From an uncultured Bartonella sp. (GTDB lineage Bacteria > Pseudomonadota > Alphaproteobacteria > Rhizobiales > Rhizobiaceae), in the NCBI RefSeq assembly GCF_945285465.1, contig NZ_CALYQK010000004.1, forward strand, positions 1-63,687: a stretch of DNA of 63,687 nt, read 5' to 3'. The notes beneath the pieces are model-generated. The model worked only from the letters and a program-made list of their open reading frames with translations. It did no database searches and was not told the origin of the DNA. Shown here in pieces: positions 41,001-50,680 of this stretch (position 1 is its first letter; each line of letters starts with the position of its first letter). The position numbers and the translations under genes were made by a program.

Positions 41001-41618
41001 ATGGTCGATAATAAATTGGAAGAAACCCACCTTATTAGTGATGTCAAACTTCCAAATAATGAAAAAAGTCTTAAAGCCATAGCCGGTGAAGCAACCGGGA
41101 ATATCGTTGTCTGGGAGGGCGGTGTCTTTATTCCGCTTGCCTTCCTTGTATTGGGGCTTGCTCTTATTGGAACAGCATATCAGAATTTTGAAGTTGGCAA
41201 GATGATGAGCATGGCCATTCTAGGAGCCTTGGCATTGCTTTTACTCTTCATACTCGTTCGCACAATGCTAAGAAGACGTATTCCGTTTATGGTTCTTACT
41301 CCCGAAGGGCTTGAAACCACGGTTTTTAAAACGCCTGTTGCCTGGCGTGGCATAAAGGATTTTCAGATCAATTCTTCTAAAAGCAATTCGATGAACATAG
41401 CGGTGGGAATGGAATTTGTTATCGACGATAAATTCTTACCTGAAGAAAATCAAAAATGCCGCGGCGGCTCTTATTATGACAAAGACAAAAAGAAATTGAT
41501 GATTTCGGGTTTCAATTTTCGTCTTGATACCAATCGGGATTCATTGATCAATGAAATCAATACCTATCGCAATGCCGCTTTGGCTCGACACAAGTTGGAA
41601 ATGAAAAAAAATAAATGA
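41001..41618 (+). CDS. hypothetical two-helix membrane protein
   Basis: I recognise no family with certainty. The ATG at 41001 (MVDNKLEETH), preceded by GAGAGAAA, is preferred to an in-frame start at 40956. The 205-residue product has a charged N terminus, then two membrane segments near residues 45-65 and 75-95 (FIPLAFLVLGLALIGTAY and SMAILGALALLLLFILV). A cytoplasmic domain follows that opens with RRRIPFMVLTPEGLETTVFKTPVAWRGIKDF. That hydrophobic-pair topology followed by a beta-rich domain resembles bacterial PH-domain-like membrane proteins. The C terminus is basic. Confidence 0.7.
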   Translation: MVDNKLEETHLISDVKLPNNEKSLKAIAGEATGNIVVWEGGVFIPLAFLVLGLALIGTAYQNFEVGKMMSMAILGALALLLLFILVRTMLRRRIPFMVLTPEGLETTVFKTPVAWRGIKDFQINSSKSNSMNIAVGMEFVIDDKFLPEENQKCRGGSYYDKDKKKLMISGFNFRLDTNRDSLINEINTYRNAALARHKLEMKKNK

Positions 41619-41652
41619 ATGTGCCCGATATTTTTTGCAAATAACGTGCAAT

Positions 41653-41686
41653 AAAAAAGCGCACAGCAAATTGATACTATGCGCTT
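41653..41686 (-). terminator. probable terminator of the transglycosylase gene
   Basis: A 7-bp stem (41657-41663 with 41680-41686) with a 16-base loop is followed on the minus strand by a run of T (the A residues at 41653-41658). It lies about 80 bases past the stop. Confidence 0.55.
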
Positions 41687-41762
41687 GGCGTTGCGTTTAT
41701 CGTCTTTTGAAATCGGGTTGTCCCGATTTTACGTCACCATCGCCAACGCCCTGTTTATCGCC

Positions 41763-42350
41763 CTAGCGACGTCCACAGTTACGCAATTGCTGATCGTAAC
41801 GACGGGCCATCTGGTCGGTGCGTTCTGCGGCCGATAAAATAGCACTGCTTGCTCGCCCACCGGTTCGCGCATATGCGCCATGGCCCATATAATAATTGAG
41901 ATAAAGTGCATAGGCATTATTTGGATTAACACCATTAAGCCTTACACTCTGGCTGTGATACCAACCGATAAAATCGGCAGCGTCGGCAAAATTGGTCCGC
42001 TTGGCACCACGGTTACCGGTTGCACGAATATAATGTTCCCATGTACCATCGAGCGCCTGTGAATAGCCATAAGCAGTAGAACGACGCTTCCAAGGAATAA
42101 AGCCGAAAAGCTTTGTTCTTGGCGGGCGGGCATTGTGTTTATAGCCCGATTCGGTATTCATAGTTGCCATGATAATCGGCATTGGTATGCCATAACGGCT
42201 CTCGGCTTTTTTGGCCGATTTTTCCCAATTGTTAAAGAAACCATCTTTTTGGTCAAATACGGCGCAAACATTATTTGTATGCGTGGGCGGTTTTGTCGCA
42301 CAACCACCCAGAACCGCTACCAGCGCCACGAAAAACACTATGCGCTTCAT
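41763..42350 (-). CDS. transglycosylase SLT domain lipoprotein
   Basis: Outer- or inner-membrane-anchored lytic transglycosylase that would cleave peptidoglycan glycan strands. The ATG at 42350 (MKRIVFF) gives a lipoprotein signal with lipobox LGGC near residue 17. The SLT-like domain contains the catalytic Glu in MNTESGY near residue 66, then STAYGYSQALDGTWEHY and FADAADFIGWYHSQS; the C terminus NAYALYLNYYMGHGAY matches this small subgroup. The product has 195 residues. A start three codons upstream is also possible. Confidence 0.87.
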   Translation of the reverse strand: MKRIVFFVALVAVLGGCATKPPTHTNNVCAVFDQKDGFFNNWEKSAKKAESRYGIPMPIIMATMNTESGYKHNARPPRTKLFGFIPWKRRSTAYGYSQALDGTWEHYIRATGNRGAKRTNFADAADFIGWYHSQSVRLNGVNPNNAYALYLNYYMGHGAYARTGGRASSAILSAAERTDQMARRYDQQLRNCGRR

Positions 42351-42359
42351 GATTAACAC

Positions 42360-42731
42360 CTCTAATTTATTGCGAGAGATTATAATGCGCCTCTTAACAG
42401 ATTATTAATATGTCCATTAACCATGTTTTTACGGTTTCTCAGCGTTAACTTTTCATGAACTGCCTGTTTCAACACATTGGATAATTGCCCGACGAATAAT
42501 TAACCGGCCGGACAAAAATATTCGGCACCGCTTGCAAAATCCGATGACACAACAAGGATAATGCATCACAAAAATCAAATCATTGCACTGAAGAAAATAG
42601 CCAAAATTGCTAAGCGTTTTCCACCTAATAGCCTGCCCGCTACGAACGGCCTGACCGTCGAGACAAAAACAGCTAAAGCCGATACTTTGGCAGGAATTGG
42701 CAACGTTAAATAAGGTCAACGGCCAAGCCGC
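42360..42731. other. intergenic region between rmuC and the transglycosylase gene
   Basis: Both flanking genes are on the minus strand. An 88-codon minus-strand frame lies inside (42453-42719), but its Cys-rich, irregular composition and lack of a ribosome-binding site argue against a gene. Nothing else was recognised. Confidence 0.5.
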
Positions 42732-43922
42732 TTATTCGTCTCTATGCTTGCCAAGTTGCGGCACCGGTTTAGCCGTTGCCGCGTCAAAATTTCCCGGTTC
42801 TTTCAAATCGAGCCCTTCAATACGGTCGCCCCACTTTTTAACTTTTCCCGTTGTAATCACTATGTCATCAACATCTTTAGCTGTTTGCCTGAAATGACCT
42901 TGCAATTTTTGCACCCTGTCATCAAGGCGCACAATTTCTTGCGTCAAATGCCCTACTTCCTTTTGAATCAAATGGGCTTGCTCGCGCATACGGGCGTCTT
43001 TCATGATTGCCTGCACCACCTGAATTGATAACATAAGCAACGATGGCGAAACAATAATAACCCTGGCACGATTGGCTTTTTGCACCAATCCTTCAAAATC
43101 TTCATGGATAGTTGCAAAAATAGATTCGGAGGGAACAAACATAAAAGCATTATCTTGCGTCTCGCCGGAAATCAGATATTTTCCGCCAATTGCCTTGATG
43201 TGGGTATCCATATCATTTTGAAACTGGCGTTCCGCCTGTTGGCGCTGTTCAGGTGTTGCCGCCTCGCGCATCGCATTCCAAGCTTCCAAAGGAAACTTGG
43301 CATCAATGACCAGCGAGGGAGCATGATTAGGCATGAAAACCAGACAATCCGGACGCGTACCATTGGAAAGTGTCGGCTGAAACGCATAGGCATTAGGCGG
43401 CAAACCGTCACTTATAATTGCTTCCATCCGCCCTTGGCCAAACGCGCCACGCGTTTGTTTGTTATTCAAAATGGCCTGTAACTGGACAACTTGTCCGGCA
43501 AGCGACTGGATATTATTTTGTGCCATATCAATAACAGCCAGTCTTTCCTGCAAGCGTGCCAAATTTTCATGGGTGGATTTTGTCTGGGCATTAATTGTTT
43601 GCCCCAAATTATTGCTCATACCGGCCAATTGTTCACGAATGGACTGGTTAAGTTCGGCCTGCCGGCGGCCGAAAATTTCCGCCATTGTTTGCATGCGCCC
43701 TTGCATTTCCGCCTGTGTTTTCAATAACGCATTCATATGGATTTCAGCATCTCTCGTCCGTTCTGCAAACTGGGCATCAAAAACAGAACGGCGGCGATTG
43801 CCGCCAATCACAACAATGACCATGGCAATCAGAACAATAACAAGCAGCAAAAGCAGACTATCCATAAGATTGAGCGAATGGCCTGCAACGGTAAAAAGCG
43901 GGTAGGAAGACGAATCAAACAT
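42732..43922 (-). CDS. rmuC: DNA recombination protein RmuC
   Basis: RmuC-family protein with a predicted nuclease domain; it limits inversion-type recombination at short repeats in E. coli. The 396-residue product has an N-terminal membrane segment (LLLLLVIVLIAMVIVVIG), then a long coiled coil (about residues 45-150). The conserved core follows: LSNGTRPDCLVFMP, SLVIDAKFPLEAW near 210, DNAFMFVPSESIFATIHED near 258, and IIVSPSLLMLSIQVV. It is divergent from def, as is common in Brucella and relatives. Confidence 0.93.
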   Translation of the reverse strand: MFDSSSYPLFTVAGHSLNLMDSLLLLLVIVLIAMVIVVIGGNRRRSVFDAQFAERTRDAEIHMNALLKTQAEMQGRMQTMAEIFGRRQAELNQSIREQLAGMSNNLGQTINAQTKSTHENLARLQERLAVIDMAQNNIQSLAGQVVQLQAILNNKQTRGAFGQGRMEAIISDGLPPNAYAFQPTLSNGTRPDCLVFMPNHAPSLVIDAKFPLEAWNAMREAATPEQRQQAERQFQNDMDTHIKAIGGKYLISGETQDNAFMFVPSESIFATIHEDFEGLVQKANRARVIIVSPSLLMLSIQVVQAIMKDARMREQAHLIQKEVGHLTQEIVRLDDRVQKLQGHFRQTAKDVDDIVITTGKVKKWGDRIEGLDLKEPGNFDAATAKPVPQLGKHRDE

Positions 43923-44299
43923 TTTGCGAGATTAGCGGTTTTTCAGTTGCAAAGCGATAGAATGCCTGCATCAACCCTTTTGATATAACAGGGGCTGGTG
44001 AATTTACTAAACATAAACAATAAAAAGCCAAATACGCTAACAAGCCAAAATCGCCGATATCTGCAATTTTTTGTCAGTCTTTCTAACGGGTTTCTGTAAA
44101 CCCTCAGTCCAAGCAAAGCCTTTTTCGATGGCGTTCCCCCAAGCAGTAATGCCAATCGGGCGATCTTCAAATTTTCACCTTACATTCATTTTTAGTTATT
44201 GAAAGCTCCCGTTTAAAAGTGAACTATTCCCACGCTAAAGGACTGAAAAACCGCTTATTGTGCATTGACGGATGATGAGCGATTGATTACCTCTTCTAT
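43923..44299. other. divergent promoter region between rmuC and def
   Basis: 377 bases between two divergent transcription units. No gene, hairpin terminator or recognisable operator was seen. Confidence 0.55.
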
Positions 44300-44830
44300 A
44301 TGTCGATAAAACCTTTGATTATTCTGCCCGATCCTGTTTTGCGCGAGGTTTCAAAACCTGTCGAGCATGTCGATTCGTCTTTGCAAAAACTGGCCGATGA
44401 TATGTTGGAAACAATGTATCAAGCTCCCGGCATTGGTCTTGCCGCAATCCAGATTGGCGAACCTTTGCGTCTGCTGGTAATTGATGTTTCCGGCAAGGAT
44501 GAACCGCCTGCCCCTCAGGTTTTTATCAATCCGCAAATTCTGTGGCATTCGGACGAACCCAATGTCTATGAAGAGGGGTGTCTTTCCATTCCTGATTACT
44601 ATGCCGAAGTTGAGCGGCCGGAAAGGGTGCGTGTAAGCTATCTTGACCGTGAAGGCAAAAAAAATGAAATCGAAGCCAATGGACTGCTGGCAACATGTTT
44701 GCAACATGAAATCGACCATCTTGATGGTGTCTTGTTTATCGACCATATTTCAAAGCTTAAACGTGATATGGTCATTCGCAAATTTAAAAAACTTGCCAAA
44801 GAAAAAAATAAAACCGGAGCACGGTTATAA
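44300..44830 (+). CDS. def: peptide deformylase
   Basis: Metalloenzyme that removes the formyl group from nascent protein N termini. The 176-residue protein has all three motifs: [10 protein letters not shown] near residue 46, the metal-binding Cys in EEGCLSIP near 93, and QHEIDHLDG near 135 with the two metal His and catalytic Glu. Its TAA stop overlaps the ATG of fmt (TAATG), so the two genes of formylation and deformylation are translationally coupled. Confidence 0.97.
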   Translation: MSIKPLIILPDPVLREVSKPVEHVDSSLQKLADDMLETMYQAPGIGLAAIQIGEPLRLLVIDVSGKDEPPAPQVFINPQILWHSDEPNVYEEGCLSIPDYYAEVERPERVRVSYLDREGKKNEIEANGLLATCLQHEIDHLDGVLFIDHISKLKRDMVIRKFKKLAKEKNKTGARL

Positions 44831-45759
44831 TGGCGCTACGGCTGGCCTTCATGGGAACGCCGGAGTTTTCGGTTCCTGTTCTTGAAGCTCTCGATAACGC
44901 CGGACACGAGATTGTTGCTGTCTATAGCCAACCGCCACGCCCAGCCGGCAGGCGCGGGCTTCAGCTGACCGCGTCACCCGTTGACATAGCAGCGCAAAAG
45001 CTCGGCCTGCCTGTTAAAACACCCAAAACCTTAAAGACGATTGACGAACAACAGCATTTTACCGCTCTTGAGCTTGATGTTGCTGTCGTCGTGGCTTATG
45101 GGCTGTTGTTGCCAAAAGCTATTCTCGATGCGCCACGTTTTGGCTGTTTTAACGGCCATGCTTCGCTTTTGCCGCGTTGGCGTGGAGCGGCACCAATCCA
45201 GCGCGCCATTATGGCCGGCGACAAAAAAACCGGCATGATGATTATGAAAATGGATGAAGGGCTTGATACCGGGCCGATCGCACTCAGTAAAACAATAGAT
45301 ATATTGCCGGAAATGACTGCTGGCCAACTGCATGACGATCTGGCGAAGATTGCCGCCCCGCTCATGGTTGAAGCTCTTGAGAACCTCGAAAACGGAACAC
45401 TGACGCTTGTGCCGCAACCGCAAGAAGGAGCAACCTACGCGGCAAAAATCAGTAAGGTGGAAACGCGTATTGACTGGTCGAAAAAGGCAACAATGCTACA
45501 AAAACAGATATGCGGCCTTTCACCATATCCGGGAAGTTGGTGTGAAATGGACATTGCCGGCAAACGGGAACGGGTCAAGCTTCTGGGGGCAAAACTGATT
45601 GACCATCGCTCTTCGGGAGCCGGTCATATCGAACCCAATTCGTTGATCGTTCATTGTGGCGAAGGATGCCTTGAAATAACGCTTTTACAAAAATCGGGTG
45701 GCAAGGCAATGGATGGCCAGACCTTTTTGCATGGTTTTCGTGTCGACGCTGTTTATTGA
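44830..45759 (+). CDS. fmt: methionyl-tRNA formyltransferase
   Basis: Formylates initiator Met-tRNA using 10-formyltetrahydrofolate. The 309-residue product shows the formyltransferase domain with [15 protein letters not shown] at the start, the catalytic Asn-x-His in [16 protein letters not shown] near residue 105, and the Asp of EGLDTGPI near 143. The C-terminal tRNA-binding domain starts around IDWSKKATM. Middle gene of the def-fmt-truA unit: it overlaps def by one base and lies one base before truA. Confidence 0.97.
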   Translation: MALRLAFMGTPEFSVPVLEALDNAGHEIVAVYSQPPRPAGRRGLQLTASPVDIAAQKLGLPVKTPKTLKTIDEQQHFTALELDVAVVVAYGLLLPKAILDAPRFGCFNGHASLLPRWRGAAPIQRAIMAGDKKTGMMIMKMDEGLDTGPIALSKTIDILPEMTAGQLHDDLAKIAAPLMVEALENLENGTLTLVPQPQEGATYAAKISKVETRIDWSKKATMLQKQICGLSPYPGSWCEMDIAGKRERVKLLGAKLIDHRSSGAGHIEPNSLIVHCGEGCLEITLLQKSGGKAMDGQTFLHGFRVDAVY

Positions 45760-45760
45760 T

Positions 45761-46504
45761 ATGGCACGTTTTAAATTAACAATTGAATATGACGGGACAA
45801 ATTATTCTGGCTGGCAACGCCAGGATGGTTTAAAAACGGTTCAAGCAGCCATTGAAACAGCTATTTTTGCATTTTCCGGTCAAAAGGTAACAGTTTTCGG
45901 TGCCGGACGGACCGATGCCGGTGTCCATGCCACAGGGCAGGTTGCCCATGTCGATCTGATGAGTGATTGGCGTGCCGACAAACTGCAAGGTGCTATCAAT
46001 GCGCATTTGACATTAAACAAAGAAAATGTTGCCATTGTTGAGGCAGAAAATGTTGCATCTCTATTTGACGCGCGTTTTTCCGCGGTTAAACGCCATTATC
46101 ATTTTATTATCCTGAACCGTCGTGCTCCGGCTGTTCTTTTGGCCAATCGTGTCTGGTGGATTCCTCGAAAACTTGACGCCCAAGCAATGGATCTGGCGGC
46201 GAAACGACTTCTAGGGCTTCATGATTTTACCACCTTCCGCTCCAGCGAGTGTCAGGCCAAAAGCCCGGTTAGAACTCTTGATCGGCTCGATGTCGTGCGC
46301 GAGAACGACAAAATACATATTTATGCCAGTGCGCGCTCGTTTTTGCATAACCAGATACGCTCGTTTGCCGGAAGCCTGATGGAAGTGGGAAGCGGCCGCT
46401 GGAGTGCAAATGATCTTGAAGATGCTTTAAAGGCCAAAGATCGTCGACGCTGCGGCATGGTTGCGCCGCCTTGCGGGCTCTATCTGACAAAAGTGGATTA
46501 TTAG
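45761..46504 (+). CDS. truA: tRNA pseudouridine(38-40) synthase TruA
   Basis: Converts uridines 38-40 in the anticodon stem of many tRNAs. The start is placed at ATG 45761 ([19 protein letters not shown]), the conserved N terminus, and not at an upstream in-frame ATG inside fmt. The 247-residue product has the catalytic Asp in [14 protein letters not shown] near residue 53, [10 protein letters not shown] and the C-terminal [15 protein letters not shown]. It begins one base after the fmt stop and completes the operon. Confidence 0.96.
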   Translation: MARFKLTIEYDGTNYSGWQRQDGLKTVQAAIETAIFAFSGQKVTVFGAGRTDAGVHATGQVAHVDLMSDWRADKLQGAINAHLTLNKENVAIVEAENVASLFDARFSAVKRHYHFIILNRRAPAVLLANRVWWIPRKLDAQAMDLAAKRLLGLHDFTTFRSSECQAKSPVRTLDRLDVVRENDKIHIYASARSFLHNQIRSFAGSLMEVGSGRWSANDLEDALKAKDRRRCGMVAPPCGLYLTKVDY

Positions 46505-47049
46505 ACAAAATCGGTCATACAACAATTGTTTTATAACGGCTCTATTCAAATTTAGCCAGTAAATACAAATGAGATATCAATTGATGATTATACTTCCGAT
46601 AAGTTTATGTAAGGGCAATAGCTACCATAAGTTAAGCTGTTCTATATAAGAAATAACCACTTTTTTAAAAACCGTTTTTTATTTCCTATAAAAATCTATT
46701 TATATATATGGTTAAAATGATTAATTCCCGATTGTCAAAAAACATGACGTCCCGCCTTGAGACCTGCGATAAAACCACTACAAATTTCATTATTTTTAGC
46801 CTAATCATTTTTGATTTGTTTGCAAAACACTGTTTTTTACCATTTCTTTTTAATTTTGCGGGGCAGAAACCGAAAAGATATTTTCTTTTTTCAATTTGAA
46901 GTTTTATAATCGACAAATTGAGTGATGCTTTGCATGACGCATGCCTTGCTCCGAGGGATTTGTCAATTCTGGACAAAGCTTCGGTTACATTTCGTAGCTA
47001 CATCTTAAACGTGGCTATAGGAAGCGGTTTTATTGATAAGGGAATAATT
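46505..47049. other. AT-rich intergenic region before ppk2
   Basis: 545 bases with strongly AT-rich tracts and short unlikely open frames on both strands. It probably carries the ppk2 promoter. No RNA gene or repeat was recognised. Confidence 0.55.
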
Positions 47050-47982
47050 GTGGCGCAAAAATCTAAGAAAAATGAACAGACAAAACATGAAAAAGAAGAT
47101 GTCGGCATAAAGCTGACAGTTGCAGGCAAAAAACGTGTTTTTGATGTCAATGAGCAGAAACTGCCGGAATGGGTAGAAAAAAATGCTCTCACCTCTGGGG
47201 GATATCCTTACGACAAAAAGATGCCCCGTAAAGAATATGAAGAAACGTTGGTGGCTTTGCAAATAGAGCTTGTCAAACTCCAATCATGGCTGCTGGAAAC
47301 CGGCGAAAGGGTTGTTGCCTTGTTTGAAGGGCGTGATGCTGCCGGCAAGGGCGGGACAATTTTCACCCTCCGACAATATATGAACCCACGTACCGCGCGT
47401 AATGTTGCATTGCCAAAACCGGACGAAACAGAAAGCGGCCAATGGTATTTTCAACGTTATGTCCGCCATTTTCCAACCCGCGGTGAGTTTGTGACATTTG
47501 ACCGCTCTTGGTATAACCGGGCCGGTGTTGAATCGGTCATGAAATTTGCAAGTCCGGCACAAGTCGAAACATTTCTGGCAGAAGCACCCACTTTTGAAAA
47601 ACTGATCGTTTCCGACGGAATACGCTTTTTCAAAATCTGGCTTGATATCGGTCAGGAAATGCAGCTCAAGCGTTTTCATGAACGCCGCCACAGTGCTTTG
47701 AAACACTGGAAATTTTCAAAAATGGACGAGGCCGGAATTACCCTATGGGATGAATACGGCAAAGCAGCCGACCGGATGATCGAACGCACCCATTCGGCCA
47801 TGGCACCATGGACAATTGTCAAATCCAACGACAAGCGTCGTGCACGGCTTGCGGTTATCCGGCGTGTTCTTCTGTCAATACCTTATGCCGACCGCAATAT
47901 TTCAGCAATTGGCCCGGAAGATGAAAAAATTATCGGTGTGGGACCGGAATTTTTGCGCCAAACCAGCGACAATCTTATTTGA
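47050..47982 (+). CDS. ppk2: polyphosphate kinase 2
   Basis: PPK2-family enzyme that transfers phosphate between polyphosphate and nucleotides (class I normally ADP/GDP to ATP/GTP). The GTG at 47050, with AAGGGA six bases upstream, is chosen because it gives the family's usual length (310 residues) and a Lys-rich start; an upstream ATG at 46918 would add 44 unconserved residues. Visible motifs are Walker A FEGRDAAGKGG near residue 92, the Walker B block FDRSWYNRAGVE near 150, and the lid module HERRHSALKHWKFSKMD. A terminator follows directly. Confidence 0.93.
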   Translation: MAQKSKKNEQTKHEKEDVGIKLTVAGKKRVFDVNEQKLPEWVEKNALTSGGYPYDKKMPRKEYEETLVALQIELVKLQSWLLETGERVVALFEGRDAAGKGGTIFTLRQYMNPRTARNVALPKPDETESGQWYFQRYVRHFPTRGEFVTFDRSWYNRAGVESVMKFASPAQVETFLAEAPTFEKLIVSDGIRFFKIWLDIGQEMQLKRFHERRHSALKHWKFSKMDEAGITLWDEYGKAADRMIERTHSAMAPWTIVKSNDKRRARLAVIRRVLLSIPYADRNISAIGPEDEKIIGVGPEFLRQTSDNLI

Positions 47983-47994
47983 TTGCATAAAAAT

Positions 47995-48030
47995 GGATAG
48001 GTTGTGATATATCATGACCTATCCTTTTTT
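47995..48030 (+). terminator. rho-independent terminator of ppk2
   Basis: An 8-bp stem (47995-48002 with 48017-48024), with a loop that can itself pair, is followed by TTTTTTGTTTTT. It covers an in-frame ATG at 48014, which supports a later start for the next gene. Confidence 0.85.
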
Positions 48031-48070
48031 GTTTTTGCAAAAAGATTTTTATGTTAAGCGGATAAGTGTT

Positions 48071-48931
48071 ATGCAGCATATGAAAAAATCACTATCCGTT
48101 ATTTTTGTTGTCTTGTTTGTTGTTTTTTTGTCGTGTTTAGCCGAGGCGCAAGATACATCACAAACAGATTTGCCCCATTTTTTTGATAGTCAAGAACGCT
48201 TAAACCATCCCGATCTTAGCACATTGACACGGTTGCGATTTTTAACGACCGTCGATTTTCCACCTTTCAACTTCATTGACCGAACAGGACGGCTTTCGGG
48301 CTATAATATTGATCTTTTACGGGCAATTTGCAGCGAATTAAAGCTCGAGCAGATTTGTCAGGTCGAGGCGGTGCCGTGGGACGAATTGATCGAGCGCATC
48401 AAAAATAATGATGGCGAGGCGATCATTGCTGGCTTGAGCGAAACACCAAAAACAGCAAGCGATCTCGCGTTCACCCAAAGCTATTTGCGTTTTCCCGCCC
48501 GTTTTATCAGTTCCAAAGATATCGATGGCGACAAATTTATTGAAAAAAATCTCGGCAGCTACAAAATCGGCATCGTACATAACAGCGTACATGAGGCACT
48601 TTTTTCCAACTATTTTCCAGGTGTGAAATGGTACCCGTTTTCTGATGAGGAGAGTTTGCGTCGAGCCTTGAAAACAAAAAAAATAGACCTCGCTTTTGGT
48701 GATGGCATGGGGTACTCGCTATGGCTTAATGCCCCGGATTCGGAAAATTGTTGCCGCTTTGTCGGAGGCGCCTATACCGCCCCGCAATTTTTGCCAAGCG
48801 GCCTTAGAATTGCTGTGGCAAAAAACAATCGGCAACTTGTTGAAGCACTCGATTATGCCTTGAAGTCGCTTGAGCGCAAAGGAAAACTGACCGAACTATA
48901 TTTGCGTTATTTCCCGATCGGCTTTTATTAA
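48071..48931 (+). CDS. periplasmic amino-acid-type solute-binding protein
   Basis: Extracellular solute-binding protein of family 3 (SBP_bac_3), normally the receptor of an ABC importer for polar amino acids or related compounds. The ATG at 48071 (MQHMKKSL) is preferred because the upstream ATG at 48014 lies inside a terminator. The 286-residue precursor has a signal peptide (VIFVVLFVVFLSCLAEA). Its domain begins with LRFLTTVDFPPFNFIDRTGRLSGYNIDLL, and the Arg/Asp ligand positions lie around FARFISS-like and DLAFGDG segments. No permease or ATPase gene is adjacent, so it is an orphan here. Confidence 0.85.
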   Translation: MQHMKKSLSVIFVVLFVVFLSCLAEAQDTSQTDLPHFFDSQERLNHPDLSTLTRLRFLTTVDFPPFNFIDRTGRLSGYNIDLLRAICSELKLEQICQVEAVPWDELIERIKNNDGEAIIAGLSETPKTASDLAFTQSYLRFPARFISSKDIDGDKFIEKNLGSYKIGIVHNSVHEALFSNYFPGVKWYPFSDEESLRRALKTKKIDLAFGDGMGYSLWLNAPDSENCCRFVGGAYTAPQFLPSGLRIAVAKNNRQLVEALDYALKSLERKGKLTELYLRYFPIGFY

Positions 48932-48981
48932 AATTGTAACAAAAGCCATCGAAAAATTTTACCCTGTTATGAACCACGCCA

Positions 48982-50001
48982 CTATAACCGGATAATCAGT
49001 TTGCCAAAATTCTTGCCCTGAAGAAGCCCGATAAATGCTTCTGGTGCGTTTTCCAACCCGTCAACAATATCTTCCCGATAATGAAGGCGACCTGCTTTCA
49101 ACCATTCTTGTGCCTGCACAATAAATTCGCTTTTCTGGTTAGCAAATTCGCGTTCGAGAAAACCCCGAATAAGTAAACTTTTAACCAAAATGGTGCGCAT
49201 CAATTCCGGCAAACGGTCAACGCTGTGACGCACCGGTTCAACACCGTTATATTGGGCAATCAAACCGCAAACCGGGATGCGGGCACAGCGATTAAGCAGC
49301 GGAAAGACCGCATCCCAAACAGCACCGCCAACATTTTCATAATAAACGTCGATACCTTCGGGGCAAGATTTTGCCAGATGTTCGGCAAAGTCCGGACTCT
49401 TATGGTCGATCATCAGATCAAACCCCAAAACATCCCGACCAAAAGCACATTTTTCGACCCCGCCGGCAATTCCTACCGCTTTGGCACCGGCTATTTTTGC
49501 CAATTGACCCACCATTGTGCCCACCGTGCCCGTTGCCGCAGCAACAACAACCGTTTCGCCCTTTTTCGGTTTGCCAATATTGCGCATACCTGCATAAGCT
49601 GTAAACCCTGGCATACCGAGAATGCCCAGTGCCGTCGTAAGTGGCGCCTGAAAATGATTGAGGTTTTCAATATGAACGCCGTTTTCAATACTGTAACTTT
49701 GCCAGCCGCTATAAGAGAGAACCTTGTCACCTTTTTTGAAATCGGGATGACGCGAAGCAACAATTTCTCCGACGGTTCCGCCCACCATAACATCGCCGAC
49801 GGAAAGTGGCTTGTCATAGGAAGGAGCATCATCCATACGTCCGCGCATATAAGGATCAAGTGACAAATAACAGATTTTTATCAACACTTCGCCGCTCTTT
49901 AATTCCGGCAGTTCAACTGTTTCAAAAGAAAAATTTTCCTTAACAGGCATTCCATCCGGACGAGAAGCCAGAACGATACGTGTTGAACGGATATCTTCCA
50001 T
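48982..50001 (-). CDS. NADP-dependent oxidoreductase, CurA/PTGR-like MDR family
   Basis: Zinc-free medium-chain dehydrogenase/reductase acting on alpha,beta-unsaturated ketones or aldehydes. The 339-residue protein starts with the family's SLDPYMRGRMDD segment near residue 50. It has LGMPGFTAYAGM, the nucleotide-binding AAATGTVGTMVGQLAKI near 155, and the YYENVGGAVWDAV stretch near 225 typical of CurA and prostaglandin reductase-like enzymes. Substrate is unknown; a detoxification role is inferred from the family. Confidence 0.9.
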   Translation of the reverse strand: MEDIRSTRIVLASRPDGMPVKENFSFETVELPELKSGEVLIKICYLSLDPYMRGRMDDAPSYDKPLSVGDVMVGGTVGEIVASRHPDFKKGDKVLSYSGWQSYSIENGVHIENLNHFQAPLTTALGILGMPGFTAYAGMRNIGKPKKGETVVVAAATGTVGTMVGQLAKIAGAKAVGIAGGVEKCAFGRDVLGFDLMIDHKSPDFAEHLAKSCPEGIDVYYENVGGAVWDAVFPLLNRCARIPVCGLIAQYNGVEPVRHSVDRLPELMRTILVKSLLIRGFLEREFANQKSEFIVQAQEWLKAGRLHYREDIVDGLENAPEAFIGLLQGKNFGKLIIRL

Positions 50002-50377
50002 ACCATTTTCCTTTCATATTTTCGGAGTTCAACGATGAACTTATCAAAATGGCGTGTCAACAAAACAACTCGCTAAAATCCATTCATCCAATTTTTCTTT
50101 TAATTTTCCTCGTCGCAAACTATTTGTCGCGATCGATCTGATGCTGAAAAATCTCGTAAAAAATGCTGCAAACGCTTGCAAACACCAGCTGACGAGCGCT
50201 ATTTTGAAATTTAAAGTTTTGCCTTGCTAAAAATTTCTGAAGTTCAAATTTTGCTGCCATCAAATTAATCAGGCCAATGACATGAAACAGAAAACCGGTT
50301 TTTCTTTCCTGTTCCCTATTTTCAAAACTGCTGATAAAATCGGCCACTGCAAAAAGTTTTAGTTTTTTAACAACCAA
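50002..50377. other. intergenic region downstream of ptsH
   Basis: 376 bases between curA-like and ptsH, both on the minus strand. An 85-codon frame directly after ptsH (50120-50377) would need a TTG start and has no recognisable content. No strong terminator was seen. Confidence 0.5.
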
Positions 50378-50680
50378 CTAACTTTCTTCGCCGAATTTCT
50401 CTTCGATCAACTTTTCAAGAGCATCAAGCACCTCTTCGGCCTGCGGACCACTCGTCGTCACGGTAATACTGCTTCCTAACGAGGCTGCCAACATCATTAA
50501 TCCCATAATCGAGTTGCCACCAACTGTCTGTCCGTCTTTTTCAACTTCAACGGTGGCGTCAAAACCGTCAACCATCTGCACAAATTTGGCCGAAGCACGG
50601 GCATGAAGCCCACGCTTATTACGAATAACCAATTGTCGGGTAATGTTTTTATTCTCTATTTTATGAACATTTTCGTTCAT
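50378..50680 (-). CDS. ptsH: HPr-type phosphocarrier protein
   Basis: Phosphocarrier of the PTS. The 100-residue protein carries the phosphoryl-acceptor His in RGLHARASAKF near residue 25 and the regulatory Ser in GNSIMGLMMLAAS near 57, so both EI-dependent and HprK-dependent phosphorylation are possible. Residues 1-13 form an extra N-terminal extension. Its ATG directly follows the stop of the EIIA gene. In rhizobia and Brucella this HPr is used for regulation rather than sugar uptake. Confidence 0.95.
   Translation of the reverse strand: MNENVHKIENKNITRQLVIRNKRGLHARASAKFVQMVDGFDATVEVEKDGQTVGGNSIMGLMMLAASLGSSITVTTSGPQAEEVLDALEKLIEEKFGEES

Noticed and set aside
42453-42719. 88-codon minus-strand frame between rmuC and the transglycosylase gene
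   Set aside because: Irregular Cys-rich composition, no ribosome-binding site and no known family.
45698-45760. Upstream extension of TruA inside fmt
   Set aside because: TruA homologs start at [12 protein letters not shown]; the extra residues are just fmt sequence in another frame.
46918-47049. N-terminal extension of PPK2
   Set aside because: Residues are not family-like and a GTG with AAGGGA upstream starts the conserved length.
50120-50377. 85-codon minus-strand frame directly after ptsH
   Set aside because: It needs a TTG start with no ribosome-binding site, and the content resembles no protein.
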